From assembly GCF_030813595.1 (NCBI RefSeq), contig NZ_JAUSUH010000002.1, positions 372,001 to 436,000 of the forward strand: DNA of 64,000 nucleotides. The letters run 5' to 3'. The notes under the pieces are model-generated. The model saw nothing but the letters and a program-made list of their open reading frames with translations. It was not told where the DNA came from and searched no databases. This stretch comes from Ancylobacter vacuolatus. Its GTDB lineage: Bacteria > Pseudomonadota > Alphaproteobacteria > Rhizobiales > Xanthobacteraceae. A program made the position numbers and the translations under genes. Positions 46,947 through 55,927 of the stretch are shown one piece after another; the stretch's first letter is position 1, and each line of letters opens with the position of its first letter.

Positions 46947-48261
46947 ATGACGGCAAGCCGATCCGAGGCCTATTTGCTCCAACTAACGGAGCGGACTTTT
47001 CTGAAGCCTTGGGTGCTTTCGGGGGCGACCTACAAGGCCGGGAAGGAAATTTGCGACCTCGTCATCCCGTTTGGTGACGATGTCATCATCTTCTCAGACA
47101 AAGCATGCGAATTCGACATCGCTGACGGCCCAAGTTTGGCCTGGTCACGTTGGTCGCGGGAAGCCATCAACAGCAGTCTTGATTAATTGAGCGGTGCGGT
47201 TCGCCGCCTCAATCTGCCAGGCGCACGGGTCTACACCGACCAGCGCGCCCGTGATCCGCTGGGCTTCGCGTTGCCGCCACCCGAGCGTCGCCGCTATCAC
47301 CTGCTGGCGATCGCGCGTCCTAGTCGGGATCCATCCTTCCTCCCCGCCGGCTGGTCGGGTCTCGGCTTTAATGACGACCCGTCGCCAGCGCCGTTCGAGC
47401 TTGGCCCGGTGGAGATTCGCGGTTTATTCGTGCACGTGTTCGACGGCGAAACGATCGACCTTCTGCTCCAACGTTTGGACACCGTCTCGGACTTTATCGC
47501 CTATTTGAGCTCTCGAGCGGCCACTCTATGCTCTGGCAATGGCTTTCGCTTCATGCTCTGGCAAAGGCTTTCGCTTCCGTGAGCCAGATCTGCTTGCTCA
47601 CGCGACGATCAATTGGATGCAAGGGAAGAGCTATGTGATCGATGGGCCGGGCCATGAGCTGTCCCGGCGTCTGCCAGGCCTTTGGGAGAGCTATTTGGCT
47701 TCCGATCGTGCGCGGGCGACGGAAGAAAAGGATCGGCCAAGCCGCCTGATCGACAATCTGATCGACACGTTTCACGATCACTATCTGGCAGCCAAGGCTC
47801 AGTGCGGTCACCCAGACGTCGACAACCACGAAACCACCATGCGTATGCTGGCCAGCGAGTCCCGGCTGGCGCGTCGGATGATCGTGGCGCCCCTGTTCGA
47901 GCTGCTCGACGAGCCCAATCAGGCGACCTATTGGAGCAAGACCATTGCGTCGCCGTCGACACCGGGCGTCCGCTACGTGATTCTCACCTGCCCGCGACCT
48001 CCTGGGATTTCAAACGCCGATGCCGATCGAAATCATCTCCAAGAACTGAGCAATCACATCGTGCTCGCGGCGGACCGCTTTCGGGACGATTTCGTCGTCG
48101 GCATGGCCTTTGGAAATCGAGCCTCCAACGATCCGATCAGTATCATTCGGGTGTGCGATTGCCGTGAATGGAATGAGCCCCATCAAGAGATGGCCGAAGC
48201 TCTTCGGGCTGCAGGCATGAAGGGCTACGGCGACGGCTCCACCACCCTGCATGTTCCCTGA
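46947..48261 (+). pseudogene. nuclease-like gene inactivated by a stop codon and a 25-bp duplication
   Basis: This is one gene of about 430 codons. Residues 25-55 (GKEICDLVIPFGDDVIIFSDKACEF) carry a D...D-x-K pattern as in PD-(D/E)xK or NERD-like nucleases. After 79 codons an in-frame TAA (47184-47186) sits where SL-D-x-LSGAVRRL would continue, most simply a CAA to TAA change. A second lesion is a 25-bp tandem duplication (47528-47552 and 47553-47577, one mismatch), which shifts the frame; removing one copy restores reading into FREPDLLAHATINW and onward to the stop. An AGAGGG site precedes the ATG. It is divergent from the HamA-like gene. Confidence 0.8.
47528..47577 (+). repeat. 25-bp tandem duplication causing a frameshift
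   Basis: Two adjacent 25-mers beginning ATGCTCTGGCAA differ at one position (T versus A). Because 25 is not a multiple of three, the extra copy shifts the reading frame of the host gene. Deleting either copy joins the two halves exactly, so this is the inactivating event. Confidence 0.9.
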
Positions 48262-48397
48262 ACCGCGGCCGCGCTCGGCCGCACGTGACGTGTCTCCGAG
48301 ACTAGCAAGAACGGAGCAAGCGCGCGGGGCTCGCTCTATTAGTTTTTTTAACGGCACTTACCCTCGGCAACTGCCTGAACTTTCAAGGAACAGCGCA

Positions 48398-49162
48398 ATG
48401 GTCAGTATACCTGTCACCCTATCGAACGGTCGCCACTTCGACACGCAGGGCAAGGCGAAAGGCCATTTTCAAGATATCCTTTATCGGCATGATGACGAGG
48501 AGCCGATCACCGCACCGGCCGACCATGAGGATCTGGTTGCGCTTCTCGAGCGGTATGACGCTCTGATCCTGGACGGTCCGCCAAAGTCGGCTCCTGGCAT
48601 CGATCACTTCTTCCGCCGGCTCAATCGCGGCGTCCGCAAGGGCGTTTATTTCGCCACCCCCGGCTTTTGGGTCTCACGCACGGACGGGACCTCGACAGAG
48701 TTCAGCTTCTTCGACGCGGTCAAGGGGCGCCCCAAGGGCGCGGCGCGTGAGATCTACGACGCTTGCCGCAACGCCGTTGCCGAGAATATGCGTCTTGCCA
48801 AGGACAATCATTTCGCGCTCCATGCCGACGCCGAGGGACGATTGGCCTGCGAATTTTCCGACCTCCCGCTCACCCGAGAAGAGACCCGACTGAACTACGC
48901 CGCACCGACGTTCATCGAAATCGTCACGGCGTTTCGCGGCGCCAACGGCTGGCAGGAAGCGGCCCCGGACGGGACGGTGGCGGCCTCGGCAGACCAGCAG
49001 ACGACGGCACAGTTCGTTGATCCAGCGGTCGCCCGAGCCTTCGTGCAATTCCATCGTGAGCGGGCCAATCTGCGGATCGTCGCCAAGTCCGATCCGTCCC
49101 CGCTGCCAGGTCGAGGGCCCGACGCGCCGGTCCGCCTCGCTGTGGTGCTTCCCCACCCCTAG
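48398..49162 (+). CDS. DUF3223 domain protein
   Basis: The 254-residue protein has an N-terminal DUF3223 domain (residues 1-110): GRHFDTQGKAKGHFQDILYR, DLVALLERYDAL and the GIDHFFRRLN / FWVSRTDGTSTEFSFF pattern fit that family, which is often linked to mobile elements and restriction-like functions. The C-terminal 140 residues are unrecognised. An AAGGAA sequence precedes the ATG. The gene looks intact and is the last before the tRNA. No function is assigned. Confidence 0.72.
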   Translation: MVSIPVTLSNGRHFDTQGKAKGHFQDILYRHDDEEPITAPADHEDLVALLERYDALILDGPPKSAPGIDHFFRRLNRGVRKGVYFATPGFWVSRTDGTSTEFSFFDAVKGRPKGAAREIYDACRNAVAENMRLAKDNHFALHADAEGRLACEFSDLPLTREETRLNYAAPTFIEIVTAFRGANGWQEAAPDGTVAASADQQTTAQFVDPAVARAFVQFHRERANLRIVAKSDPSPLPGRGPDAPVRLAVVLPHP

Positions 49163-49360
49163 ACAACTGGCTTTGGCTTTTCTGGGAATTTCGGCGAGCC
49201 CGAGCACGGTCAATTCACTGCTGCAATCTACAATGCTGCTACCGGATGAGCCTTGGCGACACCTCAACTTCAAAACGCCGGTTCGCCTGGCCTTGTAACC
49301 GGCGTGTAACCGCGCGCCTTGTCTGGTCGCTTCACGCACCTGAAATCGCCAAGCCCCAAA

Positions 49361-49390
49361 ACGACAAAAGCCCCGCTGGCGCGAGGCTTT
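49361..49390 (-). terminator. factor-independent terminator after tRNA-Gly
   Basis: Read on the minus strand, AAAGCCTCGC and GCGGGGCTTT form a 10-bp stem (one G-T pair) with a GCCA loop, followed by TTTTGTCGTTTT. It lies about 17 bp beyond the CCA end of the tRNA and should end its transcript. Confidence 0.85.
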
Positions 49391-49406
49391 GTGTCTTATG
49401 GGAAAC

Positions 49407-49481
49407 TGGAGCGGGCGATGGGATTCGAACCCACGACCCCAACCTTGGCAAGGTTGTGCTCTACCCCTGAGCTACACCCGC
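49407..49481 (-). tRNA. tRNA-Gly (anticodon GCC), CCA encoded
   Basis: The minus strand gives a full cloverleaf: acceptor GCGGGTG with CGCCCGC, D-arm GTAGCTCAGGGGTAGAGCAC, anticodon loop CTTGCCAAG and T-arm GGGTTCGAATCCC, with discriminator T and genomic CCA. Glycine tRNA genes are frequent integration sites for genomic islands and conjugative elements in Hyphomicrobiales. Its 3' end faces the decayed mobile region on the left. Confidence 0.97.
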
Positions 49482-49629
49482 CCGCTCCGCCGTCCCGCGC
49501 CGCTTGTGTGCGGCCCCGAACGGGCCGTCTCTATGCCCCAGCCTCGCGGAGAATGCAACGGGGTTTCGCAGATTTCTCACAGGTCGATGACAGCGTCTGT
49601 TTCCGCCTGTCGCGACGGGCTTTCGAACC

Positions 49630-50505
49630 TCAAAGCGCACGGCGGGTGAAGGCGTCCGCGAGGCGGGCACCATCACCGGCGCGCTCCAGCCGGCAGTGAT
49701 GAAACAGCTCGCCCGCCTGCCGTTCGGCCTTCAGCCGGCGCACCACCACCCGCTCGCCGGGATCGATATTGCCGTGGAAATACACCTCGCGCGCGCGGGT
49801 GGTCGCCAGTGGCGCGCGGCGGCCGTCGAACTGCCATTCGGCGCGGTCGATGAAGGCAAGGAAGCTGGTGAAATAGAGGAAGCCCGCGCCGTTGAAGTCC
49901 TGCGCCGGGCACGGATCGATCTCCAGCACCGCCTCCTTGTCCCGGGAGGGGCCGGATTCGAATCGTGCCTCCGGTGCCGCGCGGCCAGCGCGGAAAGCCG
50001 CAGCGCGGGCGGCGAGTTCTGATTCGCGCCGGTCCGCACCCATCCGGGGCGGGGCAGGAAAGCCGTCCAGCGCCACACGCGCCACCGTATGATTGCCGCC
50101 ACCCGGCGCGCGCCGCACAAAGGCGGACACCAGGTGCACCGTGCCGACGGCCCGCCCCTTGCTGGTGAGGTCATGCCGGCTGGCGCATTGGGTGCGGGAG
50201 AGGCGGCACGTCTCGCTGCGGATGGTCAGCCGGTCATTTTCACGCAGCGAGGCGAAATCGGCATCCTCCACCGACAAGGCGCTGAAGGCGGCGTAGACAG
50301 GCACGCCGTCGGCATCACGGAAATCGGGAACTGCGCGGCCGGCCATCGCCGCCAGGGCCATCCAGTGGCGATGACCTAACTCCTTGAGCAGCCACGTTTC
50401 CGAAAGGCCGCCGAGACAGAGCTGCGGCATGCCGAGCTGCACTGTCTCCTCCGAAACGATCGCCGGCACGGCCGCGAACAAGGCGGGAGGCAGGACCAGG
50501 TTCAT
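49630..50505 (-). CDS. LnmK-like hot-dog protein (Pnap_2097-type), last gene of the nitrilase cluster
   Basis: The 291-residue protein resembles the LnmK/Pnap_2097 group of biosynthesis-associated hot-dog fold proteins: MPQLCLGGLSETWLLKELGHRHW at the start and a later DFNGAGFLYFTSFLAFIDRAEW segment, suggesting two hot-dog domains. LnmK itself is a bifunctional acyltransferase/decarboxylase acting on an acyl carrier protein, but no carrier protein is encoded here. Its start overlaps the stop of the flavoprotein gene by 4 bp, so it belongs to the operon. It is an addition to the basic eight-gene cluster. Confidence 0.6.
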   Translation of the reverse strand: MNLVLPPALFAAVPAIVSEETVQLGMPQLCLGGLSETWLLKELGHRHWMALAAMAGRAVPDFRDADGVPVYAAFSALSVEDADFASLRENDRLTIRSETCRLSRTQCASRHDLTSKGRAVGTVHLVSAFVRRAPGGGNHTVARVALDGFPAPPRMGADRRESELAARAAAFRAGRAAPEARFESGPSRDKEAVLEIDPCPAQDFNGAGFLYFTSFLAFIDRAEWQFDGRRAPLATTRAREVYFHGNIDPGERVVVRRLKAERQAGELFHHCRLERAGDGARLADAFTRRAL

Positions 50506-51767
50506 GCGGCGCTGCCCCGCCGGGCTTGCTGCGCCCGGCCGTCAATATGGGAAACGATGTGCGCGGCATCGCGCCCGACGCTGCCGAAGCGGCCGGAGCC
50601 CCATGTGTGCAGCCAGGGCAGGCCGATGAAATACACGCCCTCGCGCGCGGTGATGCCACGCCGGTGCTGGGGATGGCCGGCGCCGTTGAACACCGGCGCG
50701 TCGAGCCAGTGGAAATCAGGCCGGAAGCCGATGCACCAGACGATCGAGGCGATGCTGGATTCGGCGAGGTTGAGCCTCGAGCGCTCTTGGCGTGGCTGCC
50801 AGACGGCCTCGTAGACCGAGGGTGGCGGCGCCTGCAACCCCTTCTGGGCGATGTGTTTATCAATGGCGGCGTTGATACCGTTATAGGTCTTGTCGGCGTC
50901 GTCGAGCGCCTGGGTGAGGTTCGTGTCGAAGAGCAGCCTCTCCCCGTCGAAGTCGCGCAGGGCGCCATAGAGTTCCATGCCCTCAAGAGCGAATTTGCGC
51001 AGGTCGATGTCGCGCCCGCCGTCGCGGCCGGTGACATAATGGTTGGTGTTGTCGCGCACGCCTTCGCGCAGCGGGTGCTCTTCCACCGGCATATCGTAAT
51101 AGCCCATGTCCGCGAGCCAGGTGACGACATCGCGGCCACGATAGAAACGGGCGCAGCGCGGGGCGTTGCCGACGGCCAGATGCACCTTGCGACCGGCAAG
51201 ATGCAGATCCTCGGCGATCTGCGCGCCGGACTGGCCAGAGCCGACCACCAGCACCGGACCTTCGGGAAGCTGGCCGGCATTGCGGTACTGCGCCGAGTGG
51301 ATCTGCGCGATCGACGGCGGCAGGCGCTCGGCCATGCGCGGCACGATCGGCTCATGATAGCCACCGGAGGCGACCACGACATTGTCGGCGCTGAAATCGC
51401 CCGCGCTGGTGGCGACGAGAAAGCCGCCTTCCGGCCGGGGCGTCACCCGCCGCACGCTCACACCCTCGCGGATGGGTGGATCGACCTTGGCGCGGAACTC
51501 CTTGAGATAATTTAGGATTTCATCCTTCTTCATGAAGCCGTCGGGGTCCGGCCCGGCATAGGGATGGCCGGGCAGGTCGCACTGCCAATTGGGCGTGACG
51601 AGGCAGAAAGTGTCCCAGCGCTGGGTGTTCCAGGCGTGCATCGCCTGGTGTTTTTCCAACACCAGATGGTCGATGCCCTGGCGGGAGAGATGGTAGCTGG
51701 TGGACAGCCCGGCCTGCCCGCCGCCGACGATGACCACGGGGTAATGCGCGATGCGGTTCTCGTTCAT
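50502..51767 (-). CDS. MSMEG_0569 family flavin-dependent oxidoreductase
   Basis: The 421-residue protein has two dinucleotide folds: an FAD motif VVIVGGGQAGLSTSYHL at the N-terminus and an NADPH motif VLVVGSGQSGAQIAEDL near residue 175. A substrate region includes HAWNTQRWDTFCLVTPNW. It fits the family found only in Nit1C nitrilase clusters and resembles flavin-containing monooxygenases and N-hydroxylases. The inner ATG is preferred because an extra six residues upstream are not conserved. It is seventh in the operon and overlaps the last gene. Confidence 0.9.
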   Translation of the reverse strand: MNENRIAHYPVVIVGGGQAGLSTSYHLSRQGIDHLVLEKHQAMHAWNTQRWDTFCLVTPNWQCDLPGHPYAGPDPDGFMKKDEILNYLKEFRAKVDPPIREGVSVRRVTPRPEGGFLVATSAGDFSADNVVVASGGYHEPIVPRMAERLPPSIAQIHSAQYRNAGQLPEGPVLVVGSGQSGAQIAEDLHLAGRKVHLAVGNAPRCARFYRGRDVVTWLADMGYYDMPVEEHPLREGVRDNTNHYVTGRDGGRDIDLRKFALEGMELYGALRDFDGERLLFDTNLTQALDDADKTYNGINAAIDKHIAQKGLQAPPPSVYEAVWQPRQERSRLNLAESSIASIVWCIGFRPDFHWLDAPVFNGAGHPQHRRGITAREGVYFIGLPWLHTWGSGRFGSVGRDAAHIVSHIDGRAQQARRGSAA

Positions 51768-51781
51768 GGGGTGTCTCCGGC

Positions 51782-52069
51782 TCATTCCTCGAACGCCTCG
51801 ACGGCGACGCGGGCCTCGGGATGGGTGGAATAGGCGCGGCCGGCGGCCTCGAGGCGGGCGAGCTGGCCCAGCGCGCGCGAGCAGGGAAAGCCGTAGCGCG
51901 CCTCGACGCGGTCGCTGGCGATGGTGAGCGCCTCGCGCGATTTCGCCAGGAATTCCAAAAGCTTGTAGCTCTCACCGGGGACAAAGTAGTCCTTGATAAC
52001 CAGCGAGGGCGAGTAGCAGGCCTCCACCGTGCCGTCCGGCCAGCGGATGGTGAAGCGCATTTCAGGCAT
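51782..52069 (-). CDS. MSMEG_0570 family nitrogen starvation response protein
   Basis: This 95-residue protein has the compact pattern MRFTIRWPDGTVEACYSPSLVIKD and the SLVIKDYFVPGESY stretch seen in the MSMEG_0570 family, a small acidic protein found only with this cluster. The start lies within the last codons of the glycosyltransferase gene (8-bp overlap). Its biochemical role is unknown; the name comes from induction of the cyanobacterial homologue under nitrogen starvation. Confidence 0.88.
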   Translation of the reverse strand: MPEMRFTIRWPDGTVEACYSPSLVIKDYFVPGESYKLLEFLAKSREALTIASDRVEARYGFPCSRALGQLARLEAAGRAYSTHPEARVAVEAFEE

Positions 52070-53219
52070 GGGCGGGCTCCGCGAGGGTCTGATAGGTGGG
52101 AAGGTGCGCCCGCGCGGTCGCGGCCCAGTCGAAACGGGCAGCGGCCTCCGGCCCCTTTTGCGCAAGACGCGCAAGGGTTTGCGGCTGCAGGGCCAGCATC
52201 AGCGCGTCGGCGATGGAGCCGACGTTCAGCGGGTCGCACCACACGGTTTCATCCGCGCCGATATGCTCGGTGAAGGGTGCGATGGCGGAAACCACCGTGG
52301 GCACGCCGCAGGCCATCGCCTCCAGCGCCACCAGGCCGAAACCTTCCTTCACCGAGGGGAAGGCGAGCACGTCGGCGAGGCGGTAGAGCGCCGGCATGTC
52401 CTCCTGCGCCTGCGGCCCGGCGCGGACCACCGCCCCCGCCGACAGGCCGGAGGAGGCGACCAACGCCTTGAATTCATTTGCATATTCGTGATGGTCCAGC
52501 AGGCTGGCGCCGCCGGCGATGACGAGCTGGGCGCGCGGGTGCATCGCCCGCAGCTGGATGAAGGCCTCCAGGATGCGCGTGCTATTCTTGCGTTCCTCCA
52601 CCCCGCCAATGCTGAGCACGACAGGCCCGACATCAAGCCCCAGACGCCGCGCCAGCGCCGCCTCCCGCCCATCCGGCACGGGGGAGAAGCGCTTGATATC
52701 AATGCCATTTCCGACCAGGGCGGCGTCGATGCCGAATGTCTCGGCAAGCAGTCCCTGCCAGAGACGGCTGACGACGAAATGCCGGTCGGCGGCGAGAATC
52801 GATCGATTTTGCAAGGCCTTAAGCTCGGGATCGCGGAAGGCGTCGATATGGTGCACCGTGCGGGCGAAGCCGGGGATCAGGCCGCGCGCCTTCAGCGTCG
52901 CCAGCGCATTGGCGGAGATGCCGTCCTGGGCGTGGAACACGTCGAAGCGACGATGCTCTAGACTGTTGAAATAGCTGACATATTCGTCCGCACGCTGGCG
53001 CACCATCGCCGCCACATCGCTCCCCACCGGGCCGGCCGGCACGCTCACCGTTTCGCACAGGCTGGGGCGGAAAAAGCCGGCGCCCTTCGGGTCGGGCGCA
53101 TGCACGACAGCCTCGAAACCCAGTCGTACCAACGCTTCGCCGAGTTCAAGCGCATGCACCACGCCGCCCCTCGGGTTGGTGGAATGGGCGAGAAGGGCGA
53201 TGCGCAGCGGGCGGGTCAT
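52062..53219 (-). CDS. MSMEG_0565 family glycosyltransferase (GT4)
   Basis: The 385-residue GT-B fold enzyme has an N-terminal acceptor domain (IALLAHSTNPRGGVVHALELGEAL) and the nucleotide-sugar-binding signature PSVKEGFGLVALEAMACG, with both glutamates of the E-x7-E motif. It is the glycosyltransferase of the Nit1C cluster and presumably adds a sugar to the cluster product. The sugar and acceptor are unknown. It overlaps the AIR-synthase-like gene by 4 bp. Confidence 0.9.
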   Translation of the reverse strand: MTRPLRIALLAHSTNPRGGVVHALELGEALVRLGFEAVVHAPDPKGAGFFRPSLCETVSVPAGPVGSDVAAMVRQRADEYVSYFNSLEHRRFDVFHAQDGISANALATLKARGLIPGFARTVHHIDAFRDPELKALQNRSILAADRHFVVSRLWQGLLAETFGIDAALVGNGIDIKRFSPVPDGREAALARRLGLDVGPVVLSIGGVEERKNSTRILEAFIQLRAMHPRAQLVIAGGASLLDHHEYANEFKALVASSGLSAGAVVRAGPQAQEDMPALYRLADVLAFPSVKEGFGLVALEAMACGVPTVVSAIAPFTEHIGADETVWCDPLNVGSIADALMLALQPQTLARLAQKGPEAAARFDWAATARAHLPTYQTLAEPAHA

Positions 53220-54220
53220 GCCGCGTCCTCCGCCGGCCCGCAGCCAATCAGCGGCGCGCGGGAAAAATCCCATATCGTCTCGCGACTTAGGCCGTGTTTC
53301 ACCGTGACCTTACGCTCGGCGGTAACGGTGCCGATGACGGCCGCGGCGATGCCGCGCTCCCTGAGGGTAGTGAGGACAGTGGGGTGGACAGTCAGTGCAG
53401 TGGGAACAAGATAGCCAAAGCTCGGGAAGGTCATCAGCCAGCGCACCGGATCGACCCCTTCGGGCGCCGGCACCGCGTCAAGGTCGATCTCGATGCCGAC
53501 GCCGGAGCCCTCCGCCAGCATGGCGGCGGTGCCGACGAGCCCCCCCTGGCTGATGTCCTTGGCGGCGCGCGCCAGCCCGGCCTCGGCGAGGCGGGGGAGC
53601 AGCTCGAGATCGCCGCGCAGCCGCTCCGCCGGGGCGTCGGTGGCGGCGTCCCAGTTGGCGAACGGCTCGCGGTAGCGCCCGCGCAGGTCGATCGCCGCCA
53701 CCAGCACCTCGCCGGGGCGGGCGTCGAAGGAGGTGAGCAGGCGCTTGGCCCGCCCCAGCACGGCTACGGAAAGCTGGCCGCGGTCACTGGCGAGATTGGT
53801 ATGGCCGCCGACGATGGGCACGCCGAAGCGGGCGGAGGCGGCGCGCAGCCCCTCCAGCACCGGGGCGGCGCCGTCCTCGCCCTTGGCCCACACCGCGTCG
53901 ACCACCGCGAGCGGGCGCCCGCCCATGGCGGCAATGTCGGAGAGATTCACCATCACCCCGCACCAGCCGGCGAACCAGGGGTCGGTGGCGACGAACTCGT
54001 TCATGAAGCCTTCGATGGCGAAGAGGAGATAACCGTCGCCATCGGGAATCGCGGCGCAGTCATCGCCGACCCGGATCGCCTCGCGCCCGTCAAAGCCCAG
54101 CCGGGCGGCGGCGCGGGCGATATCGGCCTTGGAGGCGAGCCCGGCCGAGGCGCGTAGCCGGCTCACCACCTCGGAGAAGGCGATGTCGGAGAAGCGGGTG
54201 CTGAGTGCGCGCGCGGTCAT
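53216..54220 (-). CDS. Sll0787 family AIR synthase-like protein
   Basis: The 334-residue protein has the PurM/SelD/ThiL-type ATP-binding architecture: a glycine-rich acidic segment IRVGDDCAAIPDG, the conserved GWCGVMVNLSDIAAMGGRP loop and VGGHTNLASDRGQLSVAVLG, and AKDISQGGLVGTAAMLAEGSG. This family phosphorylates or cyclises a substrate at the cost of ATP; here it is specific to the nitrilase cluster. Its start is 1 bp from the end of the GNAT gene. Confidence 0.9.
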   Translation of the reverse strand: MTARALSTRFSDIAFSEVVSRLRASAGLASKADIARAAARLGFDGREAIRVGDDCAAIPDGDGYLLFAIEGFMNEFVATDPWFAGWCGVMVNLSDIAAMGGRPLAVVDAVWAKGEDGAAPVLEGLRAASARFGVPIVGGHTNLASDRGQLSVAVLGRAKRLLTSFDARPGEVLVAAIDLRGRYREPFANWDAATDAPAERLRGDLELLPRLAEAGLARAAKDISQGGLVGTAAMLAEGSGVGIEIDLDAVPAPEGVDPVRWLMTFPSFGYLVPTALTVHPTVLTTLRERGIAAAVIGTVTAERKVTVKHGLSRETIWDFSRAPLIGCGPAEDAA

Positions 54221-54221
54221 G

Positions 54222-54764
54222 TCACGCCGCCCGTCTTGGCTGGGCGTGGAAGCCGGTTTCGGCATCAACGATCGGCGGGTAATGCGCGAGGTCGGCCTGC
54301 ATCAGCACATGCGGGCGACCGTGCAGTTCCTTCTCCTCGACGACGTTCCAGTGCAGGCGGCGAAACAGCAGCGCGTTCTGCGCCTGCACATGGGCGAGAA
54401 ACCTTGTGCAGCCGCGCGCATGTGCGGAGGAGACGGCGAGGCGGATCAGCGCCGCGCCCAGCGCGCCGACCTTTCGGTAATCCTCCGCCACGGCGAGGCG
54501 CGAGCCCCACCACAGGCCCGGCTCGGCCTCGTGAATGCGGACCGTGCCGACCACATCATCGGCCAGCAGGCCGAGCAGCGAGACGGCCACAATAGGAATG
54601 GCGGTGTCGTCGATCGGGTCGCGGTCGTCGCCGGCGAACAGGCCCTGCTCGTCGCAGAACACCTCGTGGCGCAGGCGCGCGGCGCCGCGCTTCTCCCAGG
54701 TCTGGGTGGCGAACTTCACCTGGAAATCGGCGGCGCGGAAGGGGCGGAAGGTGCCGTACATCAT
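54222..54764 (-). CDS. MSMEG_0567/Sll0786 family N-acetyltransferase (GNAT)
   Basis: This 180-residue GNAT-fold protein has an acetyl-CoA-binding region SRLAVAEDYRKVGALGAALIR in motif A and GDDRDPIDDTAIPIVA in the N-terminal half. It belongs to the acyltransferase branch found in Nit1C clusters. Its substrate is not known. The start overlaps the stop of the radical SAM gene by 4 bp. Confidence 0.9.
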   Translation of the reverse strand: MMYGTFRPFRAADFQVKFATQTWEKRGAARLRHEVFCDEQGLFAGDDRDPIDDTAIPIVAVSLLGLLADDVVGTVRIHEAEPGLWWGSRLAVAEDYRKVGALGAALIRLAVSSAHARGCTRFLAHVQAQNALLFRRLHWNVVEEKELHGRPHVLMQADLAHYPPIVDAETGFHAQPRRAA

Positions 54765-55927
54765 GCGCAGCCCCCGTGCCGCAGCTCTTCCCGACCAAGG
54801 GCCTGCCGCTCATAGGTGGCAAGCGCCGAGCAGGCGCCGCATTTGGCGCAGCCGGCCTTGACGTCAATGGATTTCAGCCCGGTGGCCAGCAGCATGCCCG
54901 AGAGCGGGCCGAGGATGGCGTTCATGAAGGCGGGCGTGGGTGTCGGGTGGCTTTCCAGCGGCGTGCCTGAAATCGGCACGAAGGGCACCACGAAGGGATA
55001 GACGCCCATCCTTGTGAGCCTGTCGCAGACGTCGAGGATGTCCTCTCGGCTGTCGCCGAGGCCTGCGAGGATATAGGTCGACACCTGCCCGCGCCCGAAC
55101 ACCGGCACGGCGGCGGCAAAGGCCTCGAAATAACGCGCCACCGACACCTGCGCCTTGCCGGGCATGATCGCGGCGCGTACCTCTTCGGTGCAGGCTTCCA
55201 GATGCATGCCGAGCGCATCGGCGCCAGCGTCAAACATGCGGGCGAACCACGCATCGTCGTCCGGCGGCTCGCACTGCACCTGGATCGGCAGGTTCACCGC
55301 CGCCTTCACCGCCGCCGCGCTCTCGGTGAGCAGCGCCGCGCCCCGGTCCTTGCCCGGCGGGGTGCCCGTGGTCATCACCATGTGCTTGACGCCATCAAGC
55401 TCCACCGCAGCCTTCGCCACTTCGGCGAGCTGCGCGGGGGTCTTGCGCTCGATGGTGCGGCCGGCCGCCAACGACTGGCCGATGGCGCAGAACTGGCAGG
55501 TCTTGGTGCGGCTCTGATAGCGGATGCAGCTTTGCAGCACCGTGGTCGCCAGCACGTCGCGCCCATGCAGCACGGCGATCTTGGAATAGGGGATGCCGTC
55601 GGCCGTGGAGAGTCCGTAGAATTTCGGCTGCAGGGGAAACGACACCTCGCCCAGCACCAGCCCGTCGCGGCTGATGCGGCTCTGGCCGAAGGCGTCCGGC
55701 TTCTCGACGAGATAGGGGCTCTCGAAGGCCGGCGCGGTGTGGACGGGGACCATCACCGTCATGCCGTCCAGCGTCATCGCCTTGTGGTCGGAAGGCCCGG
55801 CTCCGCCCCGGCGCGAATCGGCGCCGGCGCGGGGATCAACGAGGCGCACCCCGTAGGACTGCAACTCGTTGATCAGCTGCTGCGTCGGCAGCGGCGTGAG
55901 TTCGCTGGCGAGATCCATCGGCTTCAT
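54761..55927 (-). CDS. MSMEG_0568 family radical SAM protein
   Basis: The 388-residue protein has a radical SAM motif in the variant [14 protein letters not shown] (the three cysteines that bind the 4Fe-4S cluster) and a second C-x2-C pair near the end in AKCGACS. The SAM-binding region includes [14 protein letters not shown] and the Ile-Gln strand PIQVQCEPP. It generates a 5'-deoxyadenosyl radical and probably rearranges or couples a small precursor of the cluster product. Its start lies 92 bp inside the end of the nitrilase gene, an unusually long overlap. Confidence 0.9.
   Translation of the reverse strand: MKPMDLASELTPLPTQQLINELQSYGVRLVDPRAGADSRRGGAGPSDHKAMTLDGMTVMVPVHTAPAFESPYLVEKPDAFGQSRISRDGLVLGEVSFPLQPKFYGLSTADGIPYSKIAVLHGRDVLATTVLQSCIRYQSRTKTCQFCAIGQSLAAGRTIERKTPAQLAEVAKAAVELDGVKHMVMTTGTPPGKDRGAALLTESAAAVKAAVNLPIQVQCEPPDDDAWFARMFDAGADALGMHLEACTEEVRAAIMPGKAQVSVARYFEAFAAAVPVFGRGQVSTYILAGLGDSREDILDVCDRLTRMGVYPFVVPFVPISGTPLESHPTPTPAFMNAILGPLSGMLLATGLKSIDVKAGCAKCGACSALATYERQALGREELRHGGCA

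Noticed and set aside
49950-49965. GGATTCGAATCGTGCC near 49.95 kb as a duplicated tRNA-Gly attachment site
   Set aside because: Only about ten bases match the T-arm of the tRNA and it lies inside a coding gene of the nitrilase operon.
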